Shown piece by piece: positions 9,779 through 18,353 of a stretch of DNA of 64,000 nt; position 1 is the first letter of the stretch; the number at the start of each line of letters is the position of its first letter. This DNA is from Lachnospiraceae bacterium (GTDB lineage: Bacteria > Bacillota > Clostridia > Lachnospirales > Lachnospiraceae). A program made the position numbers and the translations under genes. Below the pieces are notes generated by a model. That model was not told the origin of the DNA. It ran no database searches and saw only the letters and a list, made by a program, of their open reading frames with translations. Where the stretch lies: the NCBI GenBank assembly GCA_017467805.1, contig JAFUKJ010000065.1:1-64000 (forward strand). Direction: 5' to 3'.

Positions 9779-10774
9779 ATGTGTAAAGCAAATCATATAG
9801 ATTTGAGATGTGCTGATGCAATAAAAGAACGTATTCAGATAACAATTGAAGGGGAGAACAATGTAGTTATCATTGAGGAATTAGTAGAAGTTGCGGATAA
9901 ATTGTCTATTTATATTGCGGATAATAATAATATTGTTCACATTGGTAGGGGAACTACATTTGAAGAAACCACAATCGCCGTAGCTGATTGTAATAATCAC
10001 GTTTGTATCGGTGAGGATTGTATGTTTGCTAGAAATACAAGAATTATGGCATCAGATTTTCATTCAATAATTGATTTACAAACTGGGCAAAGAATTAATA
10101 ATACAAAAGGATGTGCTATTGATAATCATGTATGGGTTGGTTATGGGGCTGTGATTTTAAAAAATACACATATTTACGCAAATAGTATTATTAGTGCAAT
10201 GGCTACTGTACATGGAATTATTTATGCTAACTCTACTTATATTGGAAAAATAAGTAAGGTAAAACAGTTGCAGAATAATCTTTTGAGAAGAACAAAAGAG
10301 ATAACGTGGGAACGTCAAAGACAAATAGAAATTATACCAGTTCAATTATATAAAGTTAAAAAGTGCGAAAGATTTGATGAAATTGAAGAAATGGATGATA
10401 TTATTGTAAATTTAGAAAATAATATTGAGGTGTTTTTTAATAAAATTCAAGGATGGGCAATTTGGAAAGGGAAAAACTCACAGGACTCAGAAGTGTATAT
10501 CCGTTGCTTGTTTCGTGGTGCAAAAAAGGAAATGAACTGGGTTATACCACTTACAAAAATAGAAAGAGATGATGTGGTATCGTATTTGAAGGGTGATGCT
10601 TATAAGTTAAGCGGTTTCAATTCGTATATGCCAGCATTAGTTATTAATAATTGGAAAAATATAGTGCGAGTAGAATTAATAATTAAGAATAATTCTGAAT
10701 GCGGGAAAAAAATTCTTATTAGAAGGGATTCTGATGGAGACGAAAAAGGAAAAAATCGAGGGGATGAAAACTGA
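9779..10774 (+). CDS. Left-handed beta-helix acyltransferase (hexapeptide repeat) with extra C-terminal domain
   Basis: Residues ~50-165 consist of imperfect hexapeptide turns (for example NHVCIGEDCMF and NHVWVGYGAVI), the left-handed beta-helix of sugar O- or N-acetyltransferases. HVWVGYGA is the usual CoA-site signature. The last ~130 residues are a separate domain that I do not recognise and may bind the glycan. The start follows AGAGGTG at 9767-9773. A 41-base overlap with the next gene suggests translational coupling. Acetyl is the likely acyl group. Confidence 0.75.
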   Translation: MCKANHIDLRCADAIKERIQITIEGENNVVIIEELVEVADKLSIYIADNNNIVHIGRGTTFEETTIAVADCNNHVCIGEDCMFARNTRIMASDFHSIIDLQTGQRINNTKGCAIDNHVWVGYGAVILKNTHIYANSIISAMATVHGIIYANSTYIGKISKVKQLQNNLLRRTKEITWERQRQIEIIPVQLYKVKKCERFDEIEEMDDIIVNLENNIEVFFNKIQGWAIWKGKNSQDSEVYIRCLFRGAKKEMNWVIPLTKIERDDVVSYLKGDAYKLSGFNSYMPALVINNWKNIVRVELIIKNNSECGKKILIRRDSDGDEKGKNRGDEN

Positions 10775-12908
10775 CGTTATGATGCTGAATGGAAAAAAAA
10801 GTAATGATATGCATGTGCAAAGAATACATACAAAAATAGTAATAGTGTTTTTTATATGTTTAGCAATATTGTTTAATTTTGTTCGAGTTATGTTTTTGTA
10901 TCCAAGCGTTGAGGTAGATTTAAGCTGTACTAGTGTAGGCAGTAAAGTAGCATTATTTTATTGTGTAGATGGGGAACATTATTCAGATGATAAATACCTG
11001 AATAGTGGAATCGAAACTAGTGAAAAAAAAACTTATCATTTGGCGATGCAAGATGATTTTGACAATATAAGGCTTTGTTTTGGAGAAAAAGAAGGACAAA
11101 CAATAATATATAAGTTTACTATAAAGAATACATTATTCTCGAAATGTGAGGTGCCTCTTGATGTTTTAATGAATTCAGCTGGGTTATTAGGAGAAGAAGT
11201 ACAATATGAGGATGGAGTTATAAGAATGCAGGCTTCGTCTTCGGGGCCTTCGGAAATTTACTTGGATATATCATTAGTAGAAGAGTATAGAGAATTAGAT
11301 TTAAGCTACTTTGTCGAATTGCTTATGGGATCAGTTATTTTATTTTTAATTTTATATGGGGGATATCGATTCGAAAAACATTTTGATATTAGAAGAAAAA
11401 TATTAGAAGTATTAAACTGTTTGATTAGTATAGGCGCAAAACACAGTAAGAATATAGGGGCAGTTGCTTTTGTGGTTTTGTTTTTTTCATTACCGTTACT
11501 ATTTACTTATGACAGTTCAATATACTTGCAGTATGTTGATTTTTTTAATGGAGAACTATCATGGGGAGAATGGGGAAAAACTAGAGGTTGGGGATTACCT
11601 ATTTTCTTATGGTTGGCGTCAAGTATATTTGGTGAGTCATCGTACGGTATGCAAGTAGCATTCTTTTTTATTTACTTGGTTTATATGTGTATTGCTTATA
11701 AGTTGATTGATGTTGTAAGCGTGAAAAAGAAAAATAGGTGGATTTACATATTGTTTATAATGTTAAATCCAATAATATTAGGCTATTTCCATTTGGTGTT
11801 AACAGAAGCAGTGGCAGCTATGGTCTGCGTTGTAGTTATTTATGTTCTGTTAAAGAGACAAGATGAATATTTGAATGGTAAAATAAAGGAAATTGCGTAT
11901 TGTACACAAGTGTTTGCAATGGTTTTGGTTACAAGCATATATTTGTATTTCCTTAAACAAATGTTTTTCGTGATTCCGATTATAGCTTTTTCAATAAGTG
12001 AAATATATTTGGTAGTAAAACGAAAAGAAAAACTGGTAAGATATTTTTTATTGTTAATTTCGAGTTTGATTATTTTAGCTATAAGTATTAAGGGGTGGAA
12101 CCTTTTTATTGATAATTCAAAAAATGCGGTACAAGTTGCAGAGACAGAAACGTTTCAAGAACTTAATAGTTCAGGAAATGAATTAATAAGTAGGTATCTT
12201 GTGCGAGGGGCAGTTAATTTTGAGTGGTTAGCAGGTGAGAAGCAGATTTTAGTAAAGTGCAATGACGAGACTATAGATTGCATTAAATATGAGGGAGAAT
12301 TATCTTCTGTTGGTTATTGGCTAAAGTGCCTAAAAAGCCATCCATTGCTGTTAATGCAAGGATATATCGACAATTATTTGGTATTAGCGAATTTGTATAC
12401 ATTAGAGGCGCAAGAAAATTATACAATGTCAATTGCAAAGATAAAGAAAGAGGTTTCATTTACACGTGGATTAGAAAATTTTGCTTTGGCAGAATATCCG
12501 AGATGGTATGATTATGAGCTGAATACGGTTGAAGAAATGGGGAATACAGAGACTTTGAAACAGTATGGAGTGTGGACAGATGGAAATGTAGTAACGGAGT
12601 GTCTGTATGATATGACTGTTTTGCGAATTTTTAATTTCCTATATACCATTTCTATTTTATATGCACCGTTTGCATTAATGCTACATGTTATTTTAGCATT
12701 AAAGAAAGAGACGGCAGACCATTATCATGGAAAACAAGCAATACTATCTGGAACAGCGTTTTTTTATGGGTGTGCTTTAAGTGCTATGTGTATGCGAATA
12801 GATAGATATGCGTTTCCTATATTGATTTTTGCATTGATTGTGTTGATTTTGGATGTAGTGTGTGTAATTAGATATTTTGGTCACAAATTATTGCCAAGAA
12901 AAATTTAG
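10734..12908 (+). CDS. Polytopic membrane protein of the surface-polysaccharide locus (GT-C-like)
   Basis: A 724-residue protein with one N-terminal membrane anchor, an extracellular beta-rich segment (about residues 55-185), then many hydrophobic spans from about 190 to the end with a second soluble loop near 470-600. The layout resembles GT-C transferases or polysaccharide polymerases, but I see no diagnostic motif. The start at 10734 has AAGGGA six bases upstream and lies inside the previous gene. No separate Wzy polymerase is visible in the locus, so this protein is one candidate for that job. Confidence 0.6.
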   Translation: METKKEKIEGMKTDVMMLNGKKSNDMHVQRIHTKIVIVFFICLAILFNFVRVMFLYPSVEVDLSCTSVGSKVALFYCVDGEHYSDDKYLNSGIETSEKKTYHLAMQDDFDNIRLCFGEKEGQTIIYKFTIKNTLFSKCEVPLDVLMNSAGLLGEEVQYEDGVIRMQASSSGPSEIYLDISLVEEYRELDLSYFVELLMGSVILFLILYGGYRFEKHFDIRRKILEVLNCLISIGAKHSKNIGAVAFVVLFFSLPLLFTYDSSIYLQYVDFFNGELSWGEWGKTRGWGLPIFLWLASSIFGESSYGMQVAFFFIYLVYMCIAYKLIDVVSVKKKNRWIYILFIMLNPIILGYFHLVLTEAVAAMVCVVVIYVLLKRQDEYLNGKIKEIAYCTQVFAMVLVTSIYLYFLKQMFFVIPIIAFSISEIYLVVKRKEKLVRYFLLLISSLIILAISIKGWNLFIDNSKNAVQVAETETFQELNSSGNELISRYLVRGAVNFEWLAGEKQILVKCNDETIDCIKYEGELSSVGYWLKCLKSHPLLLMQGYIDNYLVLANLYTLEAQENYTMSIAKIKKEVSFTRGLENFALAEYPRWYDYELNTVEEMGNTETLKQYGVWTDGNVVTECLYDMTVLRIFNFLYTISILYAPFALMLHVILALKKETADHYHGKQAILSGTAFFYGCALSAMCMRIDRYAFPILIFALIVLILDVVCVIRYFGHKLLPRKI

Positions 12909-12938
12909 ATTTTGAAATAAAAATAATTGGAGATACAG

Positions 12939-13628
12939 ATGAGAATTCTAATAATTATTCCTTGCTATAATGAGGAAAAGAATATTGAAAGAGTGGTAAA
13001 TAATCTACAAAAGAATTTTCCGCAGTATGATTATTTAATCGTTAATGATTGTTCTACTGATACAACGAAAGAAATATGTAAAGAGAAGCAATACAATTAT
13101 GTTTCTTTATGTACTAATTTAGGAATCGGTGGTGGTGTACAGACTGGCTACATCTATGCGGCAGAGAAGGGGTATGATGTTACTGTTCAGGTAGATGGAG
13201 ATGGTCAGCACGATCCTGCATACATAGAGAAATTGATTGATGTGATGCAAGCGAATGAAGCAGATATGGTAATCGGTTCGAGATTTATTCAGAATCAAGG
13301 ATTTCAAACATCTGCAAGTCGTCGATTAGGTATTAGGATTATTAATGCAGTGATTGGGCTTTGCTCTGGAGTAAAAATTACTGATTCGACAAGCGGTTTT
13401 AGAGCCTGTTCAAAACGTATGACAGAGTTCTTTGCGAAGAATTATGCACAGGATTATCCTGAGCCAGAAGCAATAGTAGCAGCGACATTACATGGTTATA
13501 AGGTCATGGAATGTCCAGTAGAAATGAGAGCGCGTGAGGGTGGGACTTCTTCCATCAATCTGGTACGAAGTATATATTATATGATAAAAGTCACTTGCGC
13601 AATTATATTACAAAGATTTGCGAGATAG
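12939..13628 (+). CDS. Family 2 glycosyltransferase, dolichol-phosphate-mannose-synthase-like
   Basis: A 229-residue protein with IIIPCYNEEKNI, LIVNDCSTD and the QVDGDGQHDP metal-binding motif. SRFIQNQGF and STSGFRA follow in the order found in DPM1/GtrB-like transferases that charge a polyprenyl-phosphate with a sugar. The ATG at 12939 is supported by GGAGAT at 12928-12933. The gene is followed by a DUF2304-type membrane protein, a pairing common in polysaccharide clusters. It probably supplies a lipid-linked sugar donor for a membrane transferase. Confidence 0.88.
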   Translation: MRILIIIPCYNEEKNIERVVNNLQKNFPQYDYLIVNDCSTDTTKEICKEKQYNYVSLCTNLGIGGGVQTGYIYAAEKGYDVTVQVDGDGQHDPAYIEKLIDVMQANEADMVIGSRFIQNQGFQTSASRRLGIRIINAVIGLCSGVKITDSTSGFRACSKRMTEFFAKNYAQDYPEPEAIVAATLHGYKVMECPVEMRAREGGTSSINLVRSIYYMIKVTCAIILQRFAR

Positions 13629-13638
13629 GAGCTGAGCA

Positions 13639-14025
13639 ATGAACCAAAGATTACAGATATGTTTAGTGGTTGGAATTATAGTATTTGCTATGATATTAGT
13701 CCGCTCTTTAATTAAGAAAAAGCTTAATTTAAAGTATACATTGGTATGGCTACTGGCAGTTGTAGTTATGCTTTTTGCAGTGATTTTTCCAGATGTAATA
13801 TTTAGTTTGGCACATTTATTAGGTATACGTACACCTTCAAATTTTACTTTTGTAGTATTTGGATTTTTTGTGTTGCTTATAATTTTCACGTTAACAGGAA
13901 TTGTGTCACGTTTTAATGCACAAATATATAGATTGGTACAAACACAGGCGATTATGGAGAAGAGAATACGCGATTTGGAGAAGGAATTGTTGAGAGGGCA
14001 GCAGGAAGATGGACAGAGTGTATAG
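13639..14025 (+). CDS. Small membrane protein, DUF2304 type
   Basis: A 128-residue protein with three hydrophobic segments (about residues 5-22, 33-52 and 68-90) and a basic, helical cytoplasmic tail. Size, topology and position directly after a DPM1-like transferase match DUF2304 proteins, which are thought to anchor or assist such transferases. AGGAGC precedes the ATG at 13639. It overlaps the next gene by 17 bases. Confidence 0.75.
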   Translation: MNQRLQICLVVGIIVFAMILVRSLIKKKLNLKYTLVWLLAVVVMLFAVIFPDVIFSLAHLLGIRTPSNFTFVVFGFFVLLIIFTLTGIVSRFNAQIYRLVQTQAIMEKRIRDLEKELLRGQQEDGQSV

Positions 14026-15229
14026 GAAAAAAGAGAACTGTTATGGTTGTACAGCGTGTGAGAATATATGTCCGAAAAAAGCTATTTCGATGAAAGCGGA
14101 TGAAAAGGGCTTTTTGTATCCAGAGATTGATTCAACAAAATGTGTTGACTGTAGCATGTGTGAAAAGGTATGTCCATATAATTGTGATGTACGTAAAACA
14201 AATTTTAAACAGAGATACTTTGCTGTTCAGAATCTGGATGCGAATGTTGTGTTTCACAGCTCTTCAGGCGGTTTTTTTACAGCAATATCAGATCAGATAT
14301 TAGCAAGTGATGGAGTGGTTTATGGAGCTTGTTTTGATGAAGGATTTGTTGTAAAACACGCCAGAGCTACAGATAAGTCAGCTCGAGATGAATTTATAGG
14401 TTCAAAGTATGTGCAGAGCAATATGGCAGGTATTATGCAATCGCTGTTACTGGATTTGGAACGAGGAAAAATGGTTTTGTTTACGGGAACACCATGTCAG
14501 GTAGCGGGTGTATCGTCATTTGTTATGAAGAAAAGACATTCGTTAGATGGCTTACTGTTGTGTGATTTTATTTGTCATGGAGCAAGCAGTCCAATGGTAT
14601 GGGAATCCTACGTTGATTTTTTCTCTCAGAAATATGAAGGAGGATTAACAGTATATCAATTTAGAGGTAAAAAGCAAGGATGGCATCAGAGATATCCAAT
14701 CATAATGAATAAGGAGAAAGAATTATCAGAAGAGTATAGAAAGAAAGATTCTTATCTTTTGTTATATCAGACTTGTTTTGCGAATCGAGAAAGTTGTTAT
14801 TCCTGTAAATATACATCATATGAGAGAGCATCAGATATTACAATGGCTGATTTTTGGAATATTGGAAAAGTGTGTACTGAGATGGATGATAATAAGGGAA
14901 CCTCAGAGATATTGATAAATTCTGTAAAGGGATTAGAGTGGTTTGAAAAATGTAAGGAGTATATTCGATATGTGGAGTGTAGTAAAGAAGATGTATGGCA
15001 GCCACATTTAGAATATCCAGAGGCAATGTCACCGAAAAGAGAGTTGTTTTGGAATGAATATCATGCGAAGGATTTTTCGGAAATACTTGCCAAATATGGA
15101 AAAGGTGATTTTATGACTAAGATGAAAAATCTTATAACACCTATTGCAAAAAAAATAGGGATATATGTATTGCTAGGCAAGTTGTATAGATTGCTCTTTG
15201 TTAGGAAGGAAAAGGCAGATGACAGATAG
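14009..15229 (+). CDS. FrhB-like iron-sulphur protein of a polysaccharide locus (coenzyme F420 hydrogenase beta-subunit family)
   Basis: A 406-residue protein with two [4Fe-4S] ferredoxin motifs at the N-terminus (CYGCTACENICP and CVDCSMCEKVCP). The FrhB-type flavin domain follows, with TGTPCQVAG and CDFICHGASSP. Homologues occur in polysaccharide clusters beside pyruvyltransferases and flippases, as here, where the role in glycan chemistry is unproven. A reductive or dehydrogenase step on a sugar is the reasonable inference. Its electrons could in principle serve other steps, such as the RfbH reaction encoded downstream. Confidence 0.8.
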   Translation: MDRVYRKKENCYGCTACENICPKKAISMKADEKGFLYPEIDSTKCVDCSMCEKVCPYNCDVRKTNFKQRYFAVQNLDANVVFHSSSGGFFTAISDQILASDGVVYGACFDEGFVVKHARATDKSARDEFIGSKYVQSNMAGIMQSLLLDLERGKMVLFTGTPCQVAGVSSFVMKKRHSLDGLLLCDFICHGASSPMVWESYVDFFSQKYEGGLTVYQFRGKKQGWHQRYPIIMNKEKELSEEYRKKDSYLLLYQTCFANRESCYSCKYTSYERASDITMADFWNIGKVCTEMDDNKGTSEILINSVKGLEWFEKCKEYIRYVECSKEDVWQPHLEYPEAMSPKRELFWNEYHAKDFSEILAKYGKGDFMTKMKNLITPIAKKIGIYVLLGKLYRLLFVRKEKADDR

Positions 15230-16502
15230 TAAGTCTGACAATTTAGGTATAAATAAGAAGAGTTTTATTTGGAATATTATCGGTAGTGTTTTAGGAGCGA
15301 TTTCTTCGTTTGTTTTATTGTTATGCGTGACAAGAACAGTAGGTGCGACTGAGGGCGGTATTTTTTCCTTGGCATTTGCAACAGCGCAGATTTTGCTTAC
15401 ACTAGGCAAATTTGGAGTTCGCTCTTATCAAGCTACAGATATCAATGATGAGATTGAATTGGGAACTTATCTGGTTACTAGAATATGGTTCTGCATATTG
15501 ATGCTATTTATTGGAGTATTATATGTATTGATAGCTGGGTATGATATGAGGAAGAGTCTCATATTCATATTCGTTTGTATTATTAAAATGGTTGATGCGA
15601 TAGAAGATGTTTTTCATGGACAACTGCAAAAGATTGGGCATTTAGATGTAGCAGGTAAGCTTTTGGCGCTTAGAAATATGATTACCATTTTATGTTTTGC
15701 GATAGCATTGTATGGGACAAGGAATTTGTTGTTTGGATGTATCATTACGGCAGGAATTAGTGTAGTTATTGGATTGTTTGGAAATATTGCTGTTACTAAG
15801 CAGTACATGTCTGTTCAATTAACTGTGAATCATCAGCACGAAAAAAAACTTATTTTGGCATGTCTGCCTTTGTTTATTGGTTCGTTCCTGTCAATATATA
15901 TATATAATGTACCTAAGTATGCTTTGGATTTTATGGGGACAGAATCAGAAATAGCAGTATATTCCATTATATTTATGCCTGCATTTGTAATAAATTTATT
16001 CAGTGAATTTGTTTTTAAACCACTGCTTACAATGATTGCTTCTTATTGGAATAATCACCAAATGGAGAAGTTTATTTCAGTGGTAGTTAAATTAATGATT
16101 AATATTATGGTAATTACTATTATTGTGATGCTGGGAGCATATTTGATAGGAGCACAATTGTTGTCTGTGTTCTATGCAGTAGATGTGGTTACTTATCGTA
16201 GGGAATTGGTTATTTTAATGTTAAGTGGAGGATTTAGTGCAGCAGTTTATTTATTATATAATGTTTTGACCTCTATGAGAGCGCAGAAGATTATTATTGC
16301 TAATTATGCCATTGTAGCTGTATTGATAACAATTATAGCGGCGGTGGGGGTATATAATTGGAAAATTACAGGTGGAGCTGTTGCATACTTAATTAGCGAA
16401 ATAATTTTATTTGGATTAATGTTAATAGGGACACTAGTTGGATATTGGAAGGAATGCAGTCGGAATGAAGATAGGAATTGTAACATTTCAGGAAACGAAT
16501 AA
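15219..16502 (+). CDS. Wzx-like oligosaccharide flippase (MOP superfamily)
   Basis: A 427-residue hydrophobic protein with about twelve to fourteen membrane spans and an N-terminal FIWNIIGSVLGA segment typical of polysaccharide flippases. It should move the lipid-linked repeat unit across the membrane. The ATG at 15219 lies after GGAAGGAAAAGG and overlaps the previous gene by 11 bases. Its 3' end overlaps the pyruvyltransferase gene by 38 bases. Having both this flippase and a Wzm/Wzt exporter in one locus is unusual. Confidence 0.85.
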   Translation: MTDSKSDNLGINKKSFIWNIIGSVLGAISSFVLLLCVTRTVGATEGGIFSLAFATAQILLTLGKFGVRSYQATDINDEIELGTYLVTRIWFCILMLFIGVLYVLIAGYDMRKSLIFIFVCIIKMVDAIEDVFHGQLQKIGHLDVAGKLLALRNMITILCFAIALYGTRNLLFGCIITAGISVVIGLFGNIAVTKQYMSVQLTVNHQHEKKLILACLPLFIGSFLSIYIYNVPKYALDFMGTESEIAVYSIIFMPAFVINLFSEFVFKPLLTMIASYWNNHQMEKFISVVVKLMINIMVITIIVMLGAYLIGAQLLSVFYAVDVVTYRRELVILMLSGGFSAAVYLLYNVLTSMRAQKIIIANYAIVAVLITIIAAVGVYNWKITGGAVAYLISEIILFGLMLIGTLVGYWKECSRNEDRNCNISGNE

Positions 16503-17538
16503 CTATGGAGCTGTTTGGCAAAATTATGCGTTGCAACAGGCAATAATAAAAAGAGGTCATGAAGCTGAAACTATAGATTATAAGAGTGAATATATAGGAC
16601 GACCATATAGATTTTCACACTTGACAAATAAAGGGTTATTTTCCTATTTGTTTGGTGTGATGGGATATATTATATATCTTCCTCGAACCAAGAAGTGTAG
16701 GGAGTTTAGAAAAAAACTCTTCTATTCTCGGGCTGTTAAGAAAGCAGATTTGAGTAAGTTTAATGAAGAATATGATTGTTTTATTATTGGAAGTGATCAG
16801 GTTTGGAATCATAAGCTTACGGGAATGGATGCTACATACATGTTAGATTTTGTTACAGACAAGACGAAGTGTAATAGTTTTGCAGCGAGTGTAGGTTTAA
16901 GTTGTATTGAAGAAGAAAAACAGAAGGAATATAAGAGGTTATTGGAAGGATATGCTAACATCACTGTTCGTGAAAAAAGTGCTAGGCAATTGCTGGAGCC
17001 GATTGTGGGGCGTGATGTTGAGACAGTGTCTGATCCATGTGTTTTACTATCTTATGATGAGTGGTCTTCTGTTGCAAAGCCGATGCGCCCAAAGAATTCA
17101 TATGTTGTAGTTTATCAATTAGGTGTTTCTGCAGACGTGGTTAAGCTTGCAAAGAAAATAGCAAAAGAGAACAATCTAAAAGTAGTATATGTACCATTTC
17201 CAGTTGGAAGTTTTGGAAAAGGAACATGGGATGTAACTGCTGGAAATGCAGAATTACTCGGTTACATACGGGATGCTGCATATGTTGTTACCGATTCTTT
17301 CCATGGAACACTATTGTCTATTATATTAAATAAGCAATTTTTTACAAAGGTGTCAGGAACGCATGCAGGAGTTGGGTCACGAATTGTTGATTTGTTAGAT
17401 GGATTTGGATTAAGTAATAGGATTATTAGTGACAATCTGAATCATTGTGATAAGATAGACTATAGTGCTGTTAATCCGTTGTTAGAACAGAGAAGAACGG
17501 AAGCGGGAAATTGTTTAGAAAAGATTTTGAGTAAATAA
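16465..17538 (+). CDS. Polysaccharide pyruvyltransferase family protein
   Basis: A 357-residue protein beginning IGIVTFQETNNYGAVWQNYALQ, a glycine- and asparagine-rich opening typical of this family. FIIGSDQVWN (about residue 105) and VTDSFHGTLL (about residue 272) are its other conserved motifs. These enzymes transfer pyruvate from phosphoenolpyruvate to a sugar hydroxyl as a ketal, adding negative charge to the glycan. The ATG at 16465 follows AAGGA at 449-453 of the same kilobase. It closes the AT-rich part of the locus. Confidence 0.88.
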   Translation: MKIGIVTFQETNNYGAVWQNYALQQAIIKRGHEAETIDYKSEYIGRPYRFSHLTNKGLFSYLFGVMGYIIYLPRTKKCREFRKKLFYSRAVKKADLSKFNEEYDCFIIGSDQVWNHKLTGMDATYMLDFVTDKTKCNSFAASVGLSCIEEEKQKEYKRLLEGYANITVREKSARQLLEPIVGRDVETVSDPCVLLSYDEWSSVAKPMRPKNSYVVVYQLGVSADVVKLAKKIAKENNLKVVYVPFPVGSFGKGTWDVTAGNAELLGYIRDAAYVVTDSFHGTLLSIILNKQFFTKVSGTHAGVGSRIVDLLDGFGLSNRIISDNLNHCDKIDYSAVNPLLEQRRTEAGNCLEKILSK

Positions 17539-17558
17539 GATATAATAGGGGTTTACGA

Positions 17559-18341
17559 ATGAAGGTAGTAATTTTAGCAGGTGGATTAGGAACAAGAATT
17601 AGTGAGGAGAGCCATATCAGACCAAAGCCAATGATTGAGATAGGTCAGAAGCCTATTCTTTGGCATATCATGAAGGAATATTCCTATCATGGATTTAATG
17701 AGTTTATTATTTGCTGTGGCTATAAGCAGCAGATTATTAAGGAATGGTTTGCGAATTATTATCTTTATAATAGTGATGTAACCTTTGACTTTACCAAGGA
17801 GAACTCCATGGAGGTACATTCTAATGTAGCGGAGCCGTGGAAGGTCACATTGGTATATACGGGCTTGCATACTATGACAGGCGGGCGTATTAAGAGGATT
17901 CAGCCATATATCGGAGATGAGACCTTTATGCTGACTTATGGTGATGCGGTATCAGATGTGGATATTGAGAAGCTGGTGGAGTTTCACAAGTCACATAAGA
18001 AGATAGCAACCATGACGGCAGTGACAATTGACCAGCAGTTTGGGGTATTGGAGATAGAGCCTGACGGTCTGATTAGTAAGTTCAGAGAGAAGGATACCTC
18101 GGATGCGGCTGTGATTAATGCAGGATATATGGTCCTGGAACCACAGATATTCGATTATCTTGAGGATGATAATACAGTGTTTGAAAGGGGACCAATAGAG
18201 ACTCTATCCAAGCAGGGGCAGCTGATGGCATATAAGCATGATGGCTTCTGGAAGTGTATGGACACCCAGAGAGATAAGCTGTGTTTGGAGAATTTGATAA
18301 TTGCAGATCAGGCACCATGGATGAAGTGGAAGAAAAAATAG
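17559..18341 (+). CDS. rfbF: Glucose-1-phosphate cytidylyltransferase (RfbF/DdhA)
   Basis: This 260-residue enzyme makes CDP-glucose from CTP and glucose 1-phosphate, the first step of CDP-3,6-dideoxyhexose synthesis. It has the nucleotidyltransferase start VVILAGGLGTRISEES, RPKPMIEIGQKPI and the acidic LTYGDAVSDVD metal motif. The length matches RfbF. It heads a block of five genes with only short gaps, all assignable to one pathway. From here on the codon choice is less AT-rich than in the genes before it, which suggests a separate origin for this block. Confidence 0.93.
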   Translation: MKVVILAGGLGTRISEESHIRPKPMIEIGQKPILWHIMKEYSYHGFNEFIICCGYKQQIIKEWFANYYLYNSDVTFDFTKENSMEVHSNVAEPWKVTLVYTGLHTMTGGRIKRIQPYIGDETFMLTYGDAVSDVDIEKLVEFHKSHKKIATMTAVTIDQQFGVLEIEPDGLISKFREKDTSDAAVINAGYMVLEPQIFDYLEDDNTVFERGPIETLSKQGQLMAYKHDGFWKCMDTQRDKLCLENLIIADQAPWMKWKKK

Positions 18342-18353
18342 GGGACGAATGCT

